From assembly GCF_900100715.1 (NCBI RefSeq), contig NZ_FNCA01000002.1:310001-374000 (forward strand): a stretch of DNA of 64,000 bases, written 5' to 3'. The DNA comes from Methanolobus vulcani (GTDB taxonomy: Archaea > Halobacteriota > Methanosarcinia > Methanosarcinales > Methanosarcinaceae). Each line of letters begins with the position of its first letter. Position 1 is the stretch's first letter. A program made the translations under genes and the position numbers. The notes below the pieces were generated by a model that was not told the origin of the DNA, made no database searches, and saw only the letters and a program-made list of their open reading frames with translations. Shown one piece after another: positions 34,824 through 43,035 of the stretch.

Positions 34824-35687
34824 TCAGCACCATGCATGATAATATCCCTTATCCTTTCCAACCTCAACAGGAATACCAAATAACTCCGTCAGTTTCTCAG
34901 CAGTAAGAATATCCTCAATATCTCCGTCTGCAAAAATCCTGCCGTCCTTCAGGAGAACCGCACGGTTGATTTCAGGAACAATATCCTCAAGGTCGTGGGT
35001 TACAAGGATTATGCTCTTTCCGGCAGCTGCGATCTTGCTCACAGTTTCCCTGAACACATGCTTGCTTTTCAGGTCAAGGCTGTTTGTCGGTTCATCCAGA
35101 ACAAGAATCATAGGGTCGTGGACAAGCGCCCTTCCGATGAGGACTCTTCTTGCTTCACCGGTTGAAAGGTGGGATATGTTCTTGCTGGCAAGGTGTCTTA
35201 TCTCAAGGAAATCAATGATATCTGCTGTTCTTTTCAGCATGTAAGGTTCGATTTTCATGTTAGGATAGATACCAATGCTGCTGAAAAAACCGGAAAGGAC
35301 CACTTCTACTACTGAGATGTCTCTCGTATAGTCAAGTTGCAGGTCACCAGATACAATTCCCATGAGATTTTTCAGGTCTGAGATTACCCACCTGTCCTTT
35401 TCCAAAATCCTGAAAACCATTCCTTCAGTATCTGCAATTGGGCGGTAGTCTCCGATAATAGTTTTGATGATAGATGACTTGCCGGAACCATTCGGTCCGA
35501 TGAGTGCGATATTTTCACCTTTCTTAATGTTGAAACATAAGGAATCAAGGATAAGTCTGTCATTTTTCCTGACAACTATATTTTTCATCTCAACAAGAGA
35601 TTCAGGCATACTATCGTTACTTTTCTCTGTGGTTTTTTGTTGCTCTGTCATCTGCTGGTCACATGTTTCCTTTATGCTTGGTTGCAT
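34824..35687 (-). CDS. orphan ABC transporter ATP-binding protein
   Basis: A 287-residue ABC ATPase. After a polar N-terminal extension of about 30 residues come Walker A (GPNGSGKSS), a variant signature (LSTGEARRVLIG), Walker B (ILVLDEPTNSLDL) and the switch histidine (VTHDLEDIVPE). The variant signature and the DLEDIVPEI segment resemble molybdate/ModF-like or YlmA-like soluble ATPases more than classical importers. No permease or binding protein is adjacent, so a role outside transport, or a partner elsewhere, is possible. Several in-frame ATGs (35687, 35651, 35609) leave the start uncertain. Confidence 0.88.
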   Translation of the reverse strand: MQPSIKETCDQQMTEQQKTTEKSNDSMPESLVEMKNIVVRKNDRLILDSLCFNIKKGENIALIGPNGSGKSSIIKTIIGDYRPIADTEGMVFRILEKDRWVISDLKNLMGIVSGDLQLDYTRDISVVEVVLSGFFSSIGIYPNMKIEPYMLKRTADIIDFLEIRHLASKNISHLSTGEARRVLIGRALVHDPMILVLDEPTNSLDLKSKHVFRETVSKIAAAGKSIILVTHDLEDIVPEINRAVLLKDGRIFADGDIEDILTAEKLTELFGIPVEVGKDKGYYHAWC

Positions 35688-35842
35688 CCGTTTATTTGCC
35701 TAAGAGTAATAATGTTTTTGTGGTGGTTAGGATGCATTGAAAATCACATTATATTAATCTGGAAAATGATTTATTTATATAATATATGCATGTATAAAAA
35801 CATTGTATTTACGAACTTCTATAATTTGGAGAAGAACCCATT

Positions 35843-36814
35843 ATGTTTTCAGGAAAGAGATTTGCAAATGTATCTATTTTATTTGCTGAAGCTATTCTTC
35901 TATTTCTTTCCCAAACAATAGCAGTCTCGGCCTTAGCGACTACTTCTCCTGAAAGCAACGCTTCTTTCTTTGACCAATACAGGACTGAACTTTTCATAAT
36001 TATAATCGCACTCATCATCCAGTTCATTCTTATCTCTCTTCTTCTGATCAATCGCAGAATACTCAAGAATACCCAGTCTGACCTGATAGCTGCAAAAGAA
36101 AAAGCAGAAGATGCAGACCTTTTGAAATCACAGTTCTTATCCAACATGAGTCATGAGCTAAGAACGCCACTCAATGGAATACTGGGTTTCTCAGAACTTA
36201 TCATCGTTTCTTGTCCTGATGAAAAATGCAGTCATTATGCCAGTCTTATCAAAAAAAGTGGAGAACGCTTACTCCTCATAATCGATGACATACTTGATAC
36301 TTCCAAAATAGAAGCAGACCAGCTTGTAATACATAAAGAACGATTCAGCATCAATGATATGCTTGATGAAATCTATTCACTTTTCAAAGTCCAGTTTGAA
36401 TCCAAAAAACCGTCTGTTGATCTCATTCTTGCAAAAGGCTTTGACAATGAGAACAGCATGCTTTACTGCGATGAACACCGTCTGAGGCAGATTTTTAATA
36501 ATCTCATAGGTAATGCCATGAAATTTACAGAAAAGGGCAAAGTTGAATTTGGTTATAATATTGAAGATGATTTAATGATGTTCTACGTTTCTGATACAGG
36601 TATTGGTATTCCGGAAGACCACTACGAATGTGTTTTTGGAAGATTCAGGCAGGCGCATGATGCTTCCACAAGAAAATACAAAGGTACAGGTCTTGGAATG
36701 TCAATTTCAAAATCTCTCACAGAACTTCTGGGAGGCTCCATGACATTTGAATCAGAGGTTGGTGTAGGAACAACTTTCTATTTCTCGATTCCTTATATAC
36801 AGGAAGCGGAATGA
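35843..36814 (+). CDS. membrane-bound sensor histidine kinase
   Basis: A 323-residue kinase with two membrane helices (about 11-32 and 49-70) around an extracytoplasmic loop of only about 15 residues. The HisKA domain follows (SNMSHELRTPLNGI), then HATPase N (IFNNLIGNAMKFTEKG), G1 (DTGIGIPED) and G2 (GTGLGMSISKSL) boxes. There is no PAS or HAMP domain. The minimal outer loop suggests sensing within the membrane or through a partner. No response regulator is adjacent. GGAG lies eleven bases upstream of the ATG. Confidence 0.93.
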   Translation: MFSGKRFANVSILFAEAILLFLSQTIAVSALATTSPESNASFFDQYRTELFIIIIALIIQFILISLLLINRRILKNTQSDLIAAKEKAEDADLLKSQFLSNMSHELRTPLNGILGFSELIIVSCPDEKCSHYASLIKKSGERLLLIIDDILDTSKIEADQLVIHKERFSINDMLDEIYSLFKVQFESKKPSVDLILAKGFDNENSMLYCDEHRLRQIFNNLIGNAMKFTEKGKVEFGYNIEDDLMMFYVSDTGIGIPEDHYECVFGRFRQAHDASTRKYKGTGLGMSISKSLTELLGGSMTFESEVGVGTTFYFSIPYIQEAE

Positions 36815-36958
36815 AATTACTCTGTATTTGATTTTTTAGATAAAAACAAAACAACAATCTTTATATATTTATTAATTTTTAAGTTAATTATCATCATCTA
36901 TGGTTGTAATGATGGTACAAAAGTGGTCTCAATTCAATAGATTTTAAGGAGGGTTCTT

Positions 36959-37429
36959 ATGGATGACGAAATTATCGGAATAGTTCCGAACATGAAGAAA
37001 AGTAAGATGCTGGGTATGTCCTATGATATGTTCACTTTGATTGCAACGCCTGATACTACCATCATGGCTAAAGTCACACGTGCAATGTTGAATCAGGTTA
37101 TAAAAGATTCACGTGCACAAGCCAAAGCTGAAGGAAAAGGTTTCTTCGGACAATGGGGCGCCCAGATATCAGGTGCAAATAAGTACGCTGAAAGATACGC
37201 TGGGATGAGTGCACAGATGGCTCTGGCCGAGGATAAAGCAAACTTTGCAATCCCCAATTCAACTATCAGTTCAGTAAAGGTTAACAAAAAAACACGTACT
37301 GATGACGACGGAATAAATCAAACAACCTGGGAGACCATCATCCAGGCAGATTCTGGGAAAATCAAGTATAAGACGGATTATGATCCGAAAGGCCATTTGC
37401 AGGCCATATACGGTGACAGGGTAAAATAA
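36959..37429 (+). CDS. uncharacterised protein, 156 residues, PH-like character
   Basis: A soluble protein starting MDDEIIGIVPNMKKSKMLGM, with a helix-rich middle (KDSRAQAKAEGKGFFGQWGA) and a beta-rich end (ISSVKVNKKTRTDDDGINQT, WETIIQADSGKIKYKT). The strand pattern is reminiscent of pleckstrin-homology-like domains, but this is only an impression. GGAGG precedes the ATG, and a TATA box (TTTATATATTTA, about 36861) lies upstream, so expression is likely. It is monocistronic, followed by a hairpin. The function is unknown. Confidence 0.78.
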   Translation: MDDEIIGIVPNMKKSKMLGMSYDMFTLIATPDTTIMAKVTRAMLNQVIKDSRAQAKAEGKGFFGQWGAQISGANKYAERYAGMSAQMALAEDKANFAIPNSTISSVKVNKKTRTDDDGINQTTWETIIQADSGKIKYKTDYDPKGHLQAIYGDRVK

Positions 37430-37469
37430 TCCGAATAATTCTTTTTTGAATGATTCTCTTTTTATTTTT

Positions 37470-37485
37470 CAGCCATTTCTGGCTG
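37470..37485 (+). terminator. terminator-like hairpin between convergent genes
   Basis: CAGCCA (37470-37475), loop TTTC, TGGCTG (37480-37485), followed by AATATTTTATCC. T-rich DNA also precedes it. It lies between stops at 37429 (plus) and 37492 (minus). Confidence 0.45.
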
Positions 37486-37491
37486 AATATT

Positions 37492-38277
37492 TTATCCTAT
37501 CTTAAAGCATCTCATTGAAACTGATGAATGTTGGAATCCTTCATGTGTAAACTCAAGAACTTCACCTTCTTCCTGTAATGCAATTGCATAGATCATTGGA
37601 AGGTAGTGGTCCAGCGTGGGGACGCCAATTTTGGCTACTTCGCCCATGTTAAGGTATTGAATAAGGTCTCTGTGGTTACCGGACAGAATATTTTCTTTTA
37701 CTTTCTCGTCAAGTTCAACCGCCCATTCATATGGTTCTGCATCGACATTCTGGAAATCAATAAGACTCAGATTATGAACAATATTACCACTGCCAATTAT
37801 GAGCACACCCTTATTGCGAAACTCTTTGAGTTCTGATGCCAGATCATAGTGATGCTGCAGCATTTTAGGGTGCCATTCATTGAAAGAGTAGTTAATACTC
37901 ATTTCAAAGACAGGAATGTCAGCTTCAGGATACATATGTTTGAGAACTGCCCATGAAGCGTGGTCAAGTCCCCATTGGTTGCTGCACTTTACAGGCACTT
38001 TTTTTACGGTCCTGCATGCAAGTTCAGCTTCTGTAGGTGCTCCGGGACTTGGATAACTCACTTCGTATAATTTCTGTGGAAAACCGTAGAAATCATAGAT
38101 TGTTTTAGGATTTTCATTACAGGTGACAAATGTTCCATCGGTCATCCAGTGAGCTGATATAACCATGATAGCTTCAGGTCTTGGAAGTTCTTTCCCAAGT
38201 TTCACAAGGCTTTGGGTGTAACTATTGTCAAGGATGATGTTCATTGGAGAACCATGTCCAATGAAAAGGACAGGCAT
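37492..38277 (-). CDS. DODA/YgiD-type class III extradiol dioxygenase family protein
   Basis: A 261-residue protein of the 4,5-DOPA-dioxygenase-like family. Metal ligand motifs are FIGHGSPMN, VISAHWMTD and GLDHASWAVLKHMYP, with IIGSGNIVHNL further on. The family includes YgiD of E. coli. Oxygen-dependent ring cleavage would be surprising in a strict anaerobe, so the physiological reaction is open. I chose ATG 38277 (MPVLFIGHG) because GAAGGAG directly precedes it; the frame continues to 38307. A cupredoxin gene lies upstream on the same strand. Confidence 0.88.
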   Translation of the reverse strand: MPVLFIGHGSPMNIILDNSYTQSLVKLGKELPRPEAIMVISAHWMTDGTFVTCNENPKTIYDFYGFPQKLYEVSYPSPGAPTEAELACRTVKKVPVKCSNQWGLDHASWAVLKHMYPEADIPVFEMSINYSFNEWHPKMLQHHYDLASELKEFRNKGVLIIGSGNIVHNLSLIDFQNVDAEPYEWAVELDEKVKENILSGNHRDLIQYLNMGEVAKIGVPTLDHYLPMIYAIALQEEGEVLEFTHEGFQHSSVSMRCFKIG

Positions 38278-38377
38278 TTTCTCCTTCTCAGGTAACTTTT
38301 CACTCATTTCGTACTCTTTGTATGAGGTTGATGTCTATCGTGCCTATGCCAGCTTATGCAAACTTTATCTGCTGTTC

Positions 38378-38773
38378 TTATTCTACTATGACCATTCCTG
38401 TCATTGAATGATGGATCGAGCAGTGGTAGTTGTAGGTTCCGGTCTCGGTAAAGGTATGACTGAACGAATCGCCATTTTTGAGCGCATCAGATGCAAAATC
38501 CGCTCCGGCTACAGTGTGAGATACTGAATCAAAGTTTGTCCACTTTACCGTGTCACCTGATGAGATTGTGACTGATTGTGGATTGAAAGCGAAGTTCTGG
38601 ATAGACACTTCCACAGTCATACTTTCTGTGGTCATGGCAGGTGTCCCATTAGTCGGACTTGTCGTAGTTTCGTTTGCTGGAGTCGCAGTCTGTCCACTGT
38701 TGCTATAACTGGTACATCCCATTGCCAGAGATGCAGCGACTAGAAGTATGAATATGATCAATTTTCTTTTCAT
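38378..38773 (-). CDS. cupredoxin (plastocyanin-like) lipoprotein
   Basis: A 131-residue exported blue-copper-type protein. The signal ends in a lipobox (LAMGC, lipid cysteine 20), then a Thr/Ser-rich linker, then the cupredoxin fold (VEVSIQNFAFNPQSVTI). The type 1 copper ligands are present: His in DSVSHTV and Cys-His-Met in YHCSIHHSMTG. It should carry electrons at the outer membrane face, or bind copper. GGGGG precedes the ATG at 38773; the frame upstream to 38908 is not used. Confidence 0.92.
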   Translation of the reverse strand: MKRKLIIFILLVAASLAMGCTSYSNSGQTATPANETTTSPTNGTPAMTTESMTVEVSIQNFAFNPQSVTISSGDTVKWTNFDSVSHTVAGADFASDALKNGDSFSHTFTETGTYNYHCSIHHSMTGMVIVE

Positions 38774-39027
38774 TATTAACCCCCTTTCAATTGGGTGTCT
38801 TACCTTGATATAATTTCTCACAAAGTATTCCACTTTAATTATTTTCTGGACGACTATCAAATTCATCTGGAGCAGTAATAAATAAGACTCCTGACCCAAC
38901 AGTTTCATCTGTTCTCCTTTTTATTATGTGATGTCTTTCCCACAAAAAGGATGTCGGTACTAAAAATACATAATCACATTCTTATTCAGGTTAGGTTTAA
39001 TATAAGTTTAAATCCCCTTTTGTTATT

Positions 39028-39894
39028 GTGAACGACAATTATCATTCCTGTTTGGATCTTGGAATCAAGAGTTTTCGCTCCTTGCCTATAATAGAAGGTT
39101 ATTACCTTGTGCTGGGTGGTGGAAAGATAGGAAGCGATTTTGCCAGATATGCCAAAGAGAAATCTTTTCCTTTTGTAGTGATAATTGATGTAGATGAGTC
39201 AGCTAAGGCCACTAACAGTTCAGTATCTGTTGACCGGGAAGAACTTTTCAGTCTGATTAAGGATTTCCATAAGTCAAAACCCATTTCACACAGCGTTTAT
39301 TTTCATTGTATGGATGTGCGAAATGTTCCAGACATTCTTAAAATCGGCATTCCGGAGTTCATAATTCCTGCTGTGCCAACACATGCTGTTGTGAATATGG
39401 CAATTGACATGTTTGGTTCAGTTTCATCCGGAAATCTAATTTCTGCCGTTCAGATAGATGAAAACGATGAGAAAATGATTGCATACTTCAACGACATTCT
39501 CTCACTTTTGCCGGAGAACATTGTGGTGTTTAGTTCCCTTAAAGATGGAGTTGTCATGTTCTCATACGCAAAGATGGGAGAGATTTGTCCTGATAACTGC
39601 ATGGGCCCAGCGGAATATTGCTATAATTTCAAGAGGGAAAAGCCTGAAACAATAACGGCTTATGCCAGGAAACTGATACCATCTTACAAGGGCTGGGTTT
39701 TTGAAAGCTTCCAGATGAAATCGGGAATTGGCGGAATCCGGGGAATTGATTTCAAAGAGCATATGCTCTCTTTAATGGAACATGTTAAGTCAGTTAATGA
39801 AAAAAGAGATTCATGTTCAATCGAAGATCGTGTTTTCTTTATTGCAACAACCTGTAATTGTCACGGAATAATGAATTTGCTTGAAGTACGATAA
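39028..39894 (+). CDS. uncharacterised cysteine-rich protein with Rossmann-like start
   Basis: A 288-residue protein I do not recognise. A nucleotide-binding-like glycine loop is near the start (YLVLGGGKIGSDFARYAKEK), followed by a strand ending in an acidic residue (FVVIIDVDES). Later it has paired cysteines (CPDNCMGPAEYC) and an end with CNCHG, suggesting a metal or Fe-S site. The GTG at 39028 has no ribosome site but lies about 27 bases after a TATA box (TTTAATATAA, about 38996-39005), so a leaderless mRNA is likely. It is divergent from the cupredoxin gene. Confidence 0.75.
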   Translation: MNDNYHSCLDLGIKSFRSLPIIEGYYLVLGGGKIGSDFARYAKEKSFPFVVIIDVDESAKATNSSVSVDREELFSLIKDFHKSKPISHSVYFHCMDVRNVPDILKIGIPEFIIPAVPTHAVVNMAIDMFGSVSSGNLISAVQIDENDEKMIAYFNDILSLLPENIVVFSSLKDGVVMFSYAKMGEICPDNCMGPAEYCYNFKREKPETITAYARKLIPSYKGWVFESFQMKSGIGGIRGIDFKEHMLSLMEHVKSVNEKRDSCSIEDRVFFIATTCNCHGIMNLLEVR

Positions 39895-39984
39895 ATTATT
39901 TTGTATTGGTTTTAATTGGTGGAGAGTACTCTTTAAATTGATAGCATCGGTTATTTATACCATTGAGTGATAGTAAGTATTAGT

Positions 39985-40171
39985 TCGATTGCTCAACGAT
40001 TTTATAAAGGATTACTCTATTTTTGCGTGCTTCTTTTAACAATTGCTGACAGTAAGAAGTAGTCATATCGGAATGAGCGATTTGGTTTTAACAGGTATAA
40101 ACTGTTCATGCGATAATTCTCAGTCTCGGTTCTGCTGTACGAACTATGTAAAAATTAAGGAGAAATACAAA
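39985..40171 (+). promoter_or_regulatory. probable long 5' leader of the RGG zinc-ribbon gene
   Basis: A TATA-like TTATTTATAC (about 39950-39959) predicts a start near 39985, giving a leader of about 185 bases before the ATG at 40172. The leader has a hairpin AACAG-GTATAAA-CTGTT near 40090-40110. No separate good promoter is obvious closer to the gene. Confidence 0.4.
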
Positions 40172-40369
40172 ATGGGATACAATAACAGAGGCGGAAACAG
40201 TAGAGGCGGCGGTGGCGGCTTTAGGTCAAACAATGGTCCAAGGGAAATGCACAAGGCAATATGTTCTGACTGCAAGCAGGAGACAGAAGTTCCTTTCAAG
40301 CCATCCGGTGACAGACCTGTATATTGCAGGGAATGTTTCCAGAACCACAGACCACCTAAAAGATACTAA
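40172..40369 (+). CDS. RGG-tailed small zinc-ribbon protein (CxxC-x17-CxxC)
   Basis: A 65-residue protein. The N-terminal third is rich in Gly, Arg and Asn (NNRGGNSRGGGGGFRSNNG), as in RNA-binding RGG tails. The rest is a zinc ribbon, CSDCKQETEVPFKPSGDRPV then YCREC, with exactly 17 residues between the pairs. This is the CxxC-x17-CxxC family. AAGGAG precedes the ATG at 40172. An RNA-binding or cold-response role is an inference. A long untranslated leader appears to precede it. Confidence 0.85.
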   Translation: MGYNNRGGNSRGGGGGFRSNNGPREMHKAICSDCKQETEVPFKPSGDRPVYCRECFQNHRPPKRY

Positions 40370-40512
40370 TTATTTTGTATAATTCAGTATATTTCAGACA
40401 GATACTATGTCTTCATAAATTTGATGCGATTCGTATCTGTCAACATAACTTTTTTGATCCTTGTTTTTTATACGATCACTTTCCGTAAGCAAAGCTAGGG
40501 AGGAATGCATGT

Positions 40513-40710
40513 ATGAAATTAGAAAAAGTGTTATGCCCGGTATGCGGTTCTCATATTCTTGCAGGCATACCACTGGGACAAAACATTGTGTGTGTTTCAA
40601 TTACTTCCGGCAAACCGGATGATTTTGGAGCTGCATATAAATCCAGTTCAAGGTGTACAAGCTGCAATAAAATGTTTGCATGCTATACTAAGAATGATGA
40701 TCAAGAATAA
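40513..40710 (+). CDS. small zinc-ribbon protein, 65 residues
   Basis: A short protein with two cysteine pairs (CPVCGSH near the start and CTSCNKMFAC later), typical of a zinc ribbon. The sequence between is neutral and beta-like (NIVCVSITSGKPDDFG). AGGGAGG lies about eight bases upstream of the ATG. It stands alone between another zinc-ribbon gene and a YwbE gene on the opposite strand. The function is unknown. Confidence 0.7.
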   Translation: MKLEKVLCPVCGSHILAGIPLGQNIVCVSITSGKPDDFGAAYKSSSRCTSCNKMFACYTKNDDQE

Positions 40711-40736
40711 AGATCTAAGACTAAATTAAGATTAGG

Positions 40737-40940
40737 TTACTCACTGGAGTGGATCTCTTTTACTCTTCCCACGCTGCCATCTTCCAGTTGGACTTTTATC
40801 CCGTGTGGGTGAGATGAAGACTTTGTTAGAATCCTTTTGACAACACCTCTGGTTATCTTACCGCTTTTCTGATCATTTTTCAGGACTATTCCAACGTCAA
40901 GTCCTATTTTGATATTCTTTCGTGAACTTCCGGGATTCAT
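40737..40940 (-). CDS. YwbE family protein
   Basis: A 67-residue protein of the YwbE (DUF2196) family: IKIGLDVGIVLKNDQKSGKI, TRGVVKRILTKSSSHPHGIK, VQLEDGSVGRV. The fold is a small beta-barrel. The function is unknown although it is conserved in bacteria and methanogens. The length is normal for the family, which supports the start at 40940. Confidence 0.9.
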   Translation of the reverse strand: MNPGSSRKNIKIGLDVGIVLKNDQKSGKITRGVVKRILTKSSSHPHGIKVQLEDGSVGRVKEIHSSE

Positions 40941-41024
40941 GATGGCAGGAGAGTTTGAGATTATATAAGATTGTTTGTCGATGAAAATTAAGAATGGACC
41001 AATGGTCTGGCTATAAATCCATTC

Positions 41025-41333
41025 TTATATTGGTATTATCTCGTTCAATATATCTTTACCAACTTTTTGTTTCAGGACGGGTTTGAGTACAAGTTCAACT
41101 TTAATTCCCAATGTGTCTGAAAGATAATCTTCAAGTTCAATAAAACCAAGCAATCCCGGCATTTCAATATAATCTACAAGCAAGTCGATATCACTTTTCT
41201 TGTTTTGTTCTTTTCTGACATAAGGGCCGAATACTGCAAGAGATCTAACGTTGAATTTTCTTTCCAGCTCCGGCAACAACTCATGAAGTTGCTCTATGTA
41301 CATATCAATTCCAATATCATTTGTATTTTCCAT
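41025..41333 (-). CDS. MNT-type nucleotidyltransferase domain protein
   Basis: A 102-residue minimal nucleotidyltransferase. The core motif is LAVFGPYVRKEQNKKSDIDL followed by LVDY, with the two metal-binding aspartates in SDIDL. The usual Gly-Ser of the GSxxRG motif is Gly-Pro here. Such proteins usually act with a HEPN-domain partner as a toxin-antitoxin pair, the MNT protein AMPylating the HEPN toxin. No HEPN gene is adjacent. The gene overlaps the end of the DUF3795 gene by 17 bases (ATG 41333; ATG 41339 also possible), so the two are coupled. Confidence 0.85.
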   Translation of the reverse strand: MENTNDIGIDMYIEQLHELLPELERKFNVRSLAVFGPYVRKEQNKKSDIDLLVDYIEMPGLLGFIELEDYLSDTLGIKVELVLKPVLKQKVGKDILNEIIPI

Positions 41334-41658
41334 AAGCATTCGTCCAGTTATCAGCAATCTTCAAAAACTCTTCATATCCATTTTCCCTGATAAACTCTAT
41401 TGCCTGCCGATATTTTCCATATTTGTACCCATTTTTATCGTAGAATTCATTGATCACAGAACAGATTTCGATCTCAGAACAATCGGCACAGCTATCGTAT
41501 CCTCTGCCGATACAGCAAACTTTTATTTTACATCTGGCTTTACTGAGGTCTCTTTCGCCGGTGTCATAGCCAAGCTTGCATCCCTTGCAGGTTCCGGTGT
41601 TGAAAGGTTTACAGGTTTTGCAGTATGCACCGCAGCAGCCAATTTCTTTAATGGACAT
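41317..41658 (-). CDS. DUF3795 cysteine-rich protein
   Basis: A 113-residue protein typical of DUF3795. It starts MSIKEIGCCGAYCKTCKPFN and has a dense cysteine pattern (CKGCKLGY, CKIKVCCIGRG, CADCSEIEIC), then a C-terminal helix (YRQAIEFIRENGYEEFL). Zinc or Fe-S binding is likely; the function is unknown. I used ATG 41658 because it fits family starts, but ATG 41691 is in frame and neither has a clear ribosome site. It is the upstream partner of the overlapping MNT gene. Confidence 0.85.
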   Translation of the reverse strand: MSIKEIGCCGAYCKTCKPFNTGTCKGCKLGYDTGERDLSKARCKIKVCCIGRGYDSCADCSEIEICSVINEFYDKNGYKYGKYRQAIEFIRENGYEEFLKIADNWTNAYGKYK

Positions 41659-41777
41659 GATTTTCGCTTTCAAAGCTATTGTAACATTCATTTAAAATAA
41701 CACTTACTTTAAAACTAAGAATCACAAATAATAATCTTTTTCTATTTTTGCGATTCTTCTATTTTGAGTGGTGTTTA

Positions 41778-42560
41778 ATGACTTCATACAATGATATATT
41801 TTCTAAAGCTGAGTCTAGCTTACAAGATTATTGTTTTCTTTCAGAAGAAGATTTCAAGAAGAATTTTGGTTATTACAAAACATATGAGAGTCAAGATTTA
41901 ACTGATTCTCAATATTATGAAAGGTTAGTAGAAGTTATATTTTATTCAGGATTTAAGGCTGAAACAGTTGATAATAAAATGCCTGTTATTAAATCATATT
42001 TTTCAGATTTTCAATCTGTTGCAGAATACGATGAATCTATGGTTTTTAAGATAATGCAGGATGAACAGATGATACGGAATGAAAAGAAAATTTCAGCATG
42101 CATCAAAAACGCTAAAGTATTCAGTAATATAGTTGAAAAGCATGGATCTTTCAAAAAGTACATAGATACTTTCAAAACGGAACAGTCTTTTGAGAATTTA
42201 ATGTTGTTCAAAGAGGAATTGCAGTATACTTTTTCGTTCTTGGGCGATATAACATCATATCACTTTATGACTGATATTGGCCTTCCTGTTTTGAAACCAG
42301 ATCGGGTAATTACAAGGATTTTCAAAAGAATAGGTCTGATCGAGAGCGAAGAACAATTATTGAAAACCGTAATTCATGGAAGAAAATTCAGCCAGGCAAC
42401 TGGCCATCCTATAAGATATATTGATATTGTTTTTGCGACTTATGGCCAAATGGGAAATGATGATTATTTTGGTTTGAAAGATGGCGGAATCTGTCTGGGT
42501 AAAAATCCGAAATGCAATATATGCGGAATCAGAGATTTTTGTAATTATAGTTTTAGATAA
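41778..42560 (+). CDS. Tag-like DNA glycosylase with endonuclease III-type Fe-S loop
   Basis: A 260-residue helix-hairpin-helix glycosylase. The N-terminal half is like 3-methyladenine DNA glycosylase I (YYERLVEVIFYSGFKAETVD, RNEKKISACIKNAKVFSNIV, FLGDITSYHFMTDIGLPV). The last 25 residues have C-x6-C-x2-C-x5-C (CLGKNPKCNICGIRDFC), the 4Fe-4S cluster loop of the endonuclease III/MutY group. Classical Tag binds zinc with other residues, so this combination is notable. It probably removes damaged bases. Start ATG 41778 has GGTG upstream. The gene is AT-rich compared with its neighbours, consistent with transfer. Confidence 0.85.
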   Translation: MTSYNDIFSKAESSLQDYCFLSEEDFKKNFGYYKTYESQDLTDSQYYERLVEVIFYSGFKAETVDNKMPVIKSYFSDFQSVAEYDESMVFKIMQDEQMIRNEKKISACIKNAKVFSNIVEKHGSFKKYIDTFKTEQSFENLMLFKEELQYTFSFLGDITSYHFMTDIGLPVLKPDRVITRIFKRIGLIESEEQLLKTVIHGRKFSQATGHPIRYIDIVFATYGQMGNDDYFGLKDGGICLGKNPKCNICGIRDFCNYSFR

Positions 42561-42570
42561 AGTGGATATT

Positions 42571-42753
42571 TTACTTAAACAACAACTTCACCACAGCCAC
42601 AATTCCCAAAACAACCACAGCAAACACAATAAGAAGATACACAAAACTGAATGGCAGATGGAAAAAAGCTCCCATGAAATTAAGAATAGCTCTTACTAAG
42701 GCAAAAGCAGCTAGAATGACTACAATTACCAGAACAATCTCTTTAGCATCCAA
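42571..42753 (-). CDS. small two-helix membrane protein
   Basis: A 60-residue protein with two hydrophobic segments (IVLVIVVILAAFALV and FVYLLIVFAVVVLGIVAVV) separated by LNFMGAFFHLPF. The codon pattern and AGGTG about eleven bases upstream of the ATG support a real gene. It converges with the glycosylase gene, with ten bases between the stops. I do not recognise the family. Confidence 0.55.
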   Translation of the reverse strand: MDAKEIVLVIVVILAAFALVRAILNFMGAFFHLPFSFVYLLIVFAVVVLGIVAVVKLLFK

Positions 42754-42862
42754 TGAACTGCACCTGCCATTCTATTAACACTTTTACTACTTTACGGTTT
42801 TGAAAATGTGTGTTATGAAATAGTTCCCAATAATGGGCTACAAATCAAAATCAGAGAAATGA

Positions 42863-42936
42863 AGCCTCAGGCGTGATTTGAACACGCGACCTAGTGATTA
42901 CAAATCACTCGCTCTGCCGGGCTGAGCCACTGAGGC
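42863..42936 (-). tRNA. tRNA-Thr, anticodon UGU
   Basis: The minus strand folds as a complete 74-base cloverleaf. The acceptor stem is GCCTCAG/CTGAGGC, the D stem is GCTC/GAGC, the anticodon stem is AGTGA/TCACT with loop TTTGTAA, and the T stem is GCGTG/CACGC with loop TTCAAAT. The anticodon is TGT (UGU), reading threonine ACA/ACG codons. No CCA is encoded and no intron is present. Confidence 0.97.
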
Positions 42937-43035
42937 AACATGATGCGCATTCCACATCTTTTTATGGAAAGCATTCCCTTACATATCATAATAGCAGATA
43001 AATTTTATGGTAGCAGACTACCCGGAGATATACCT

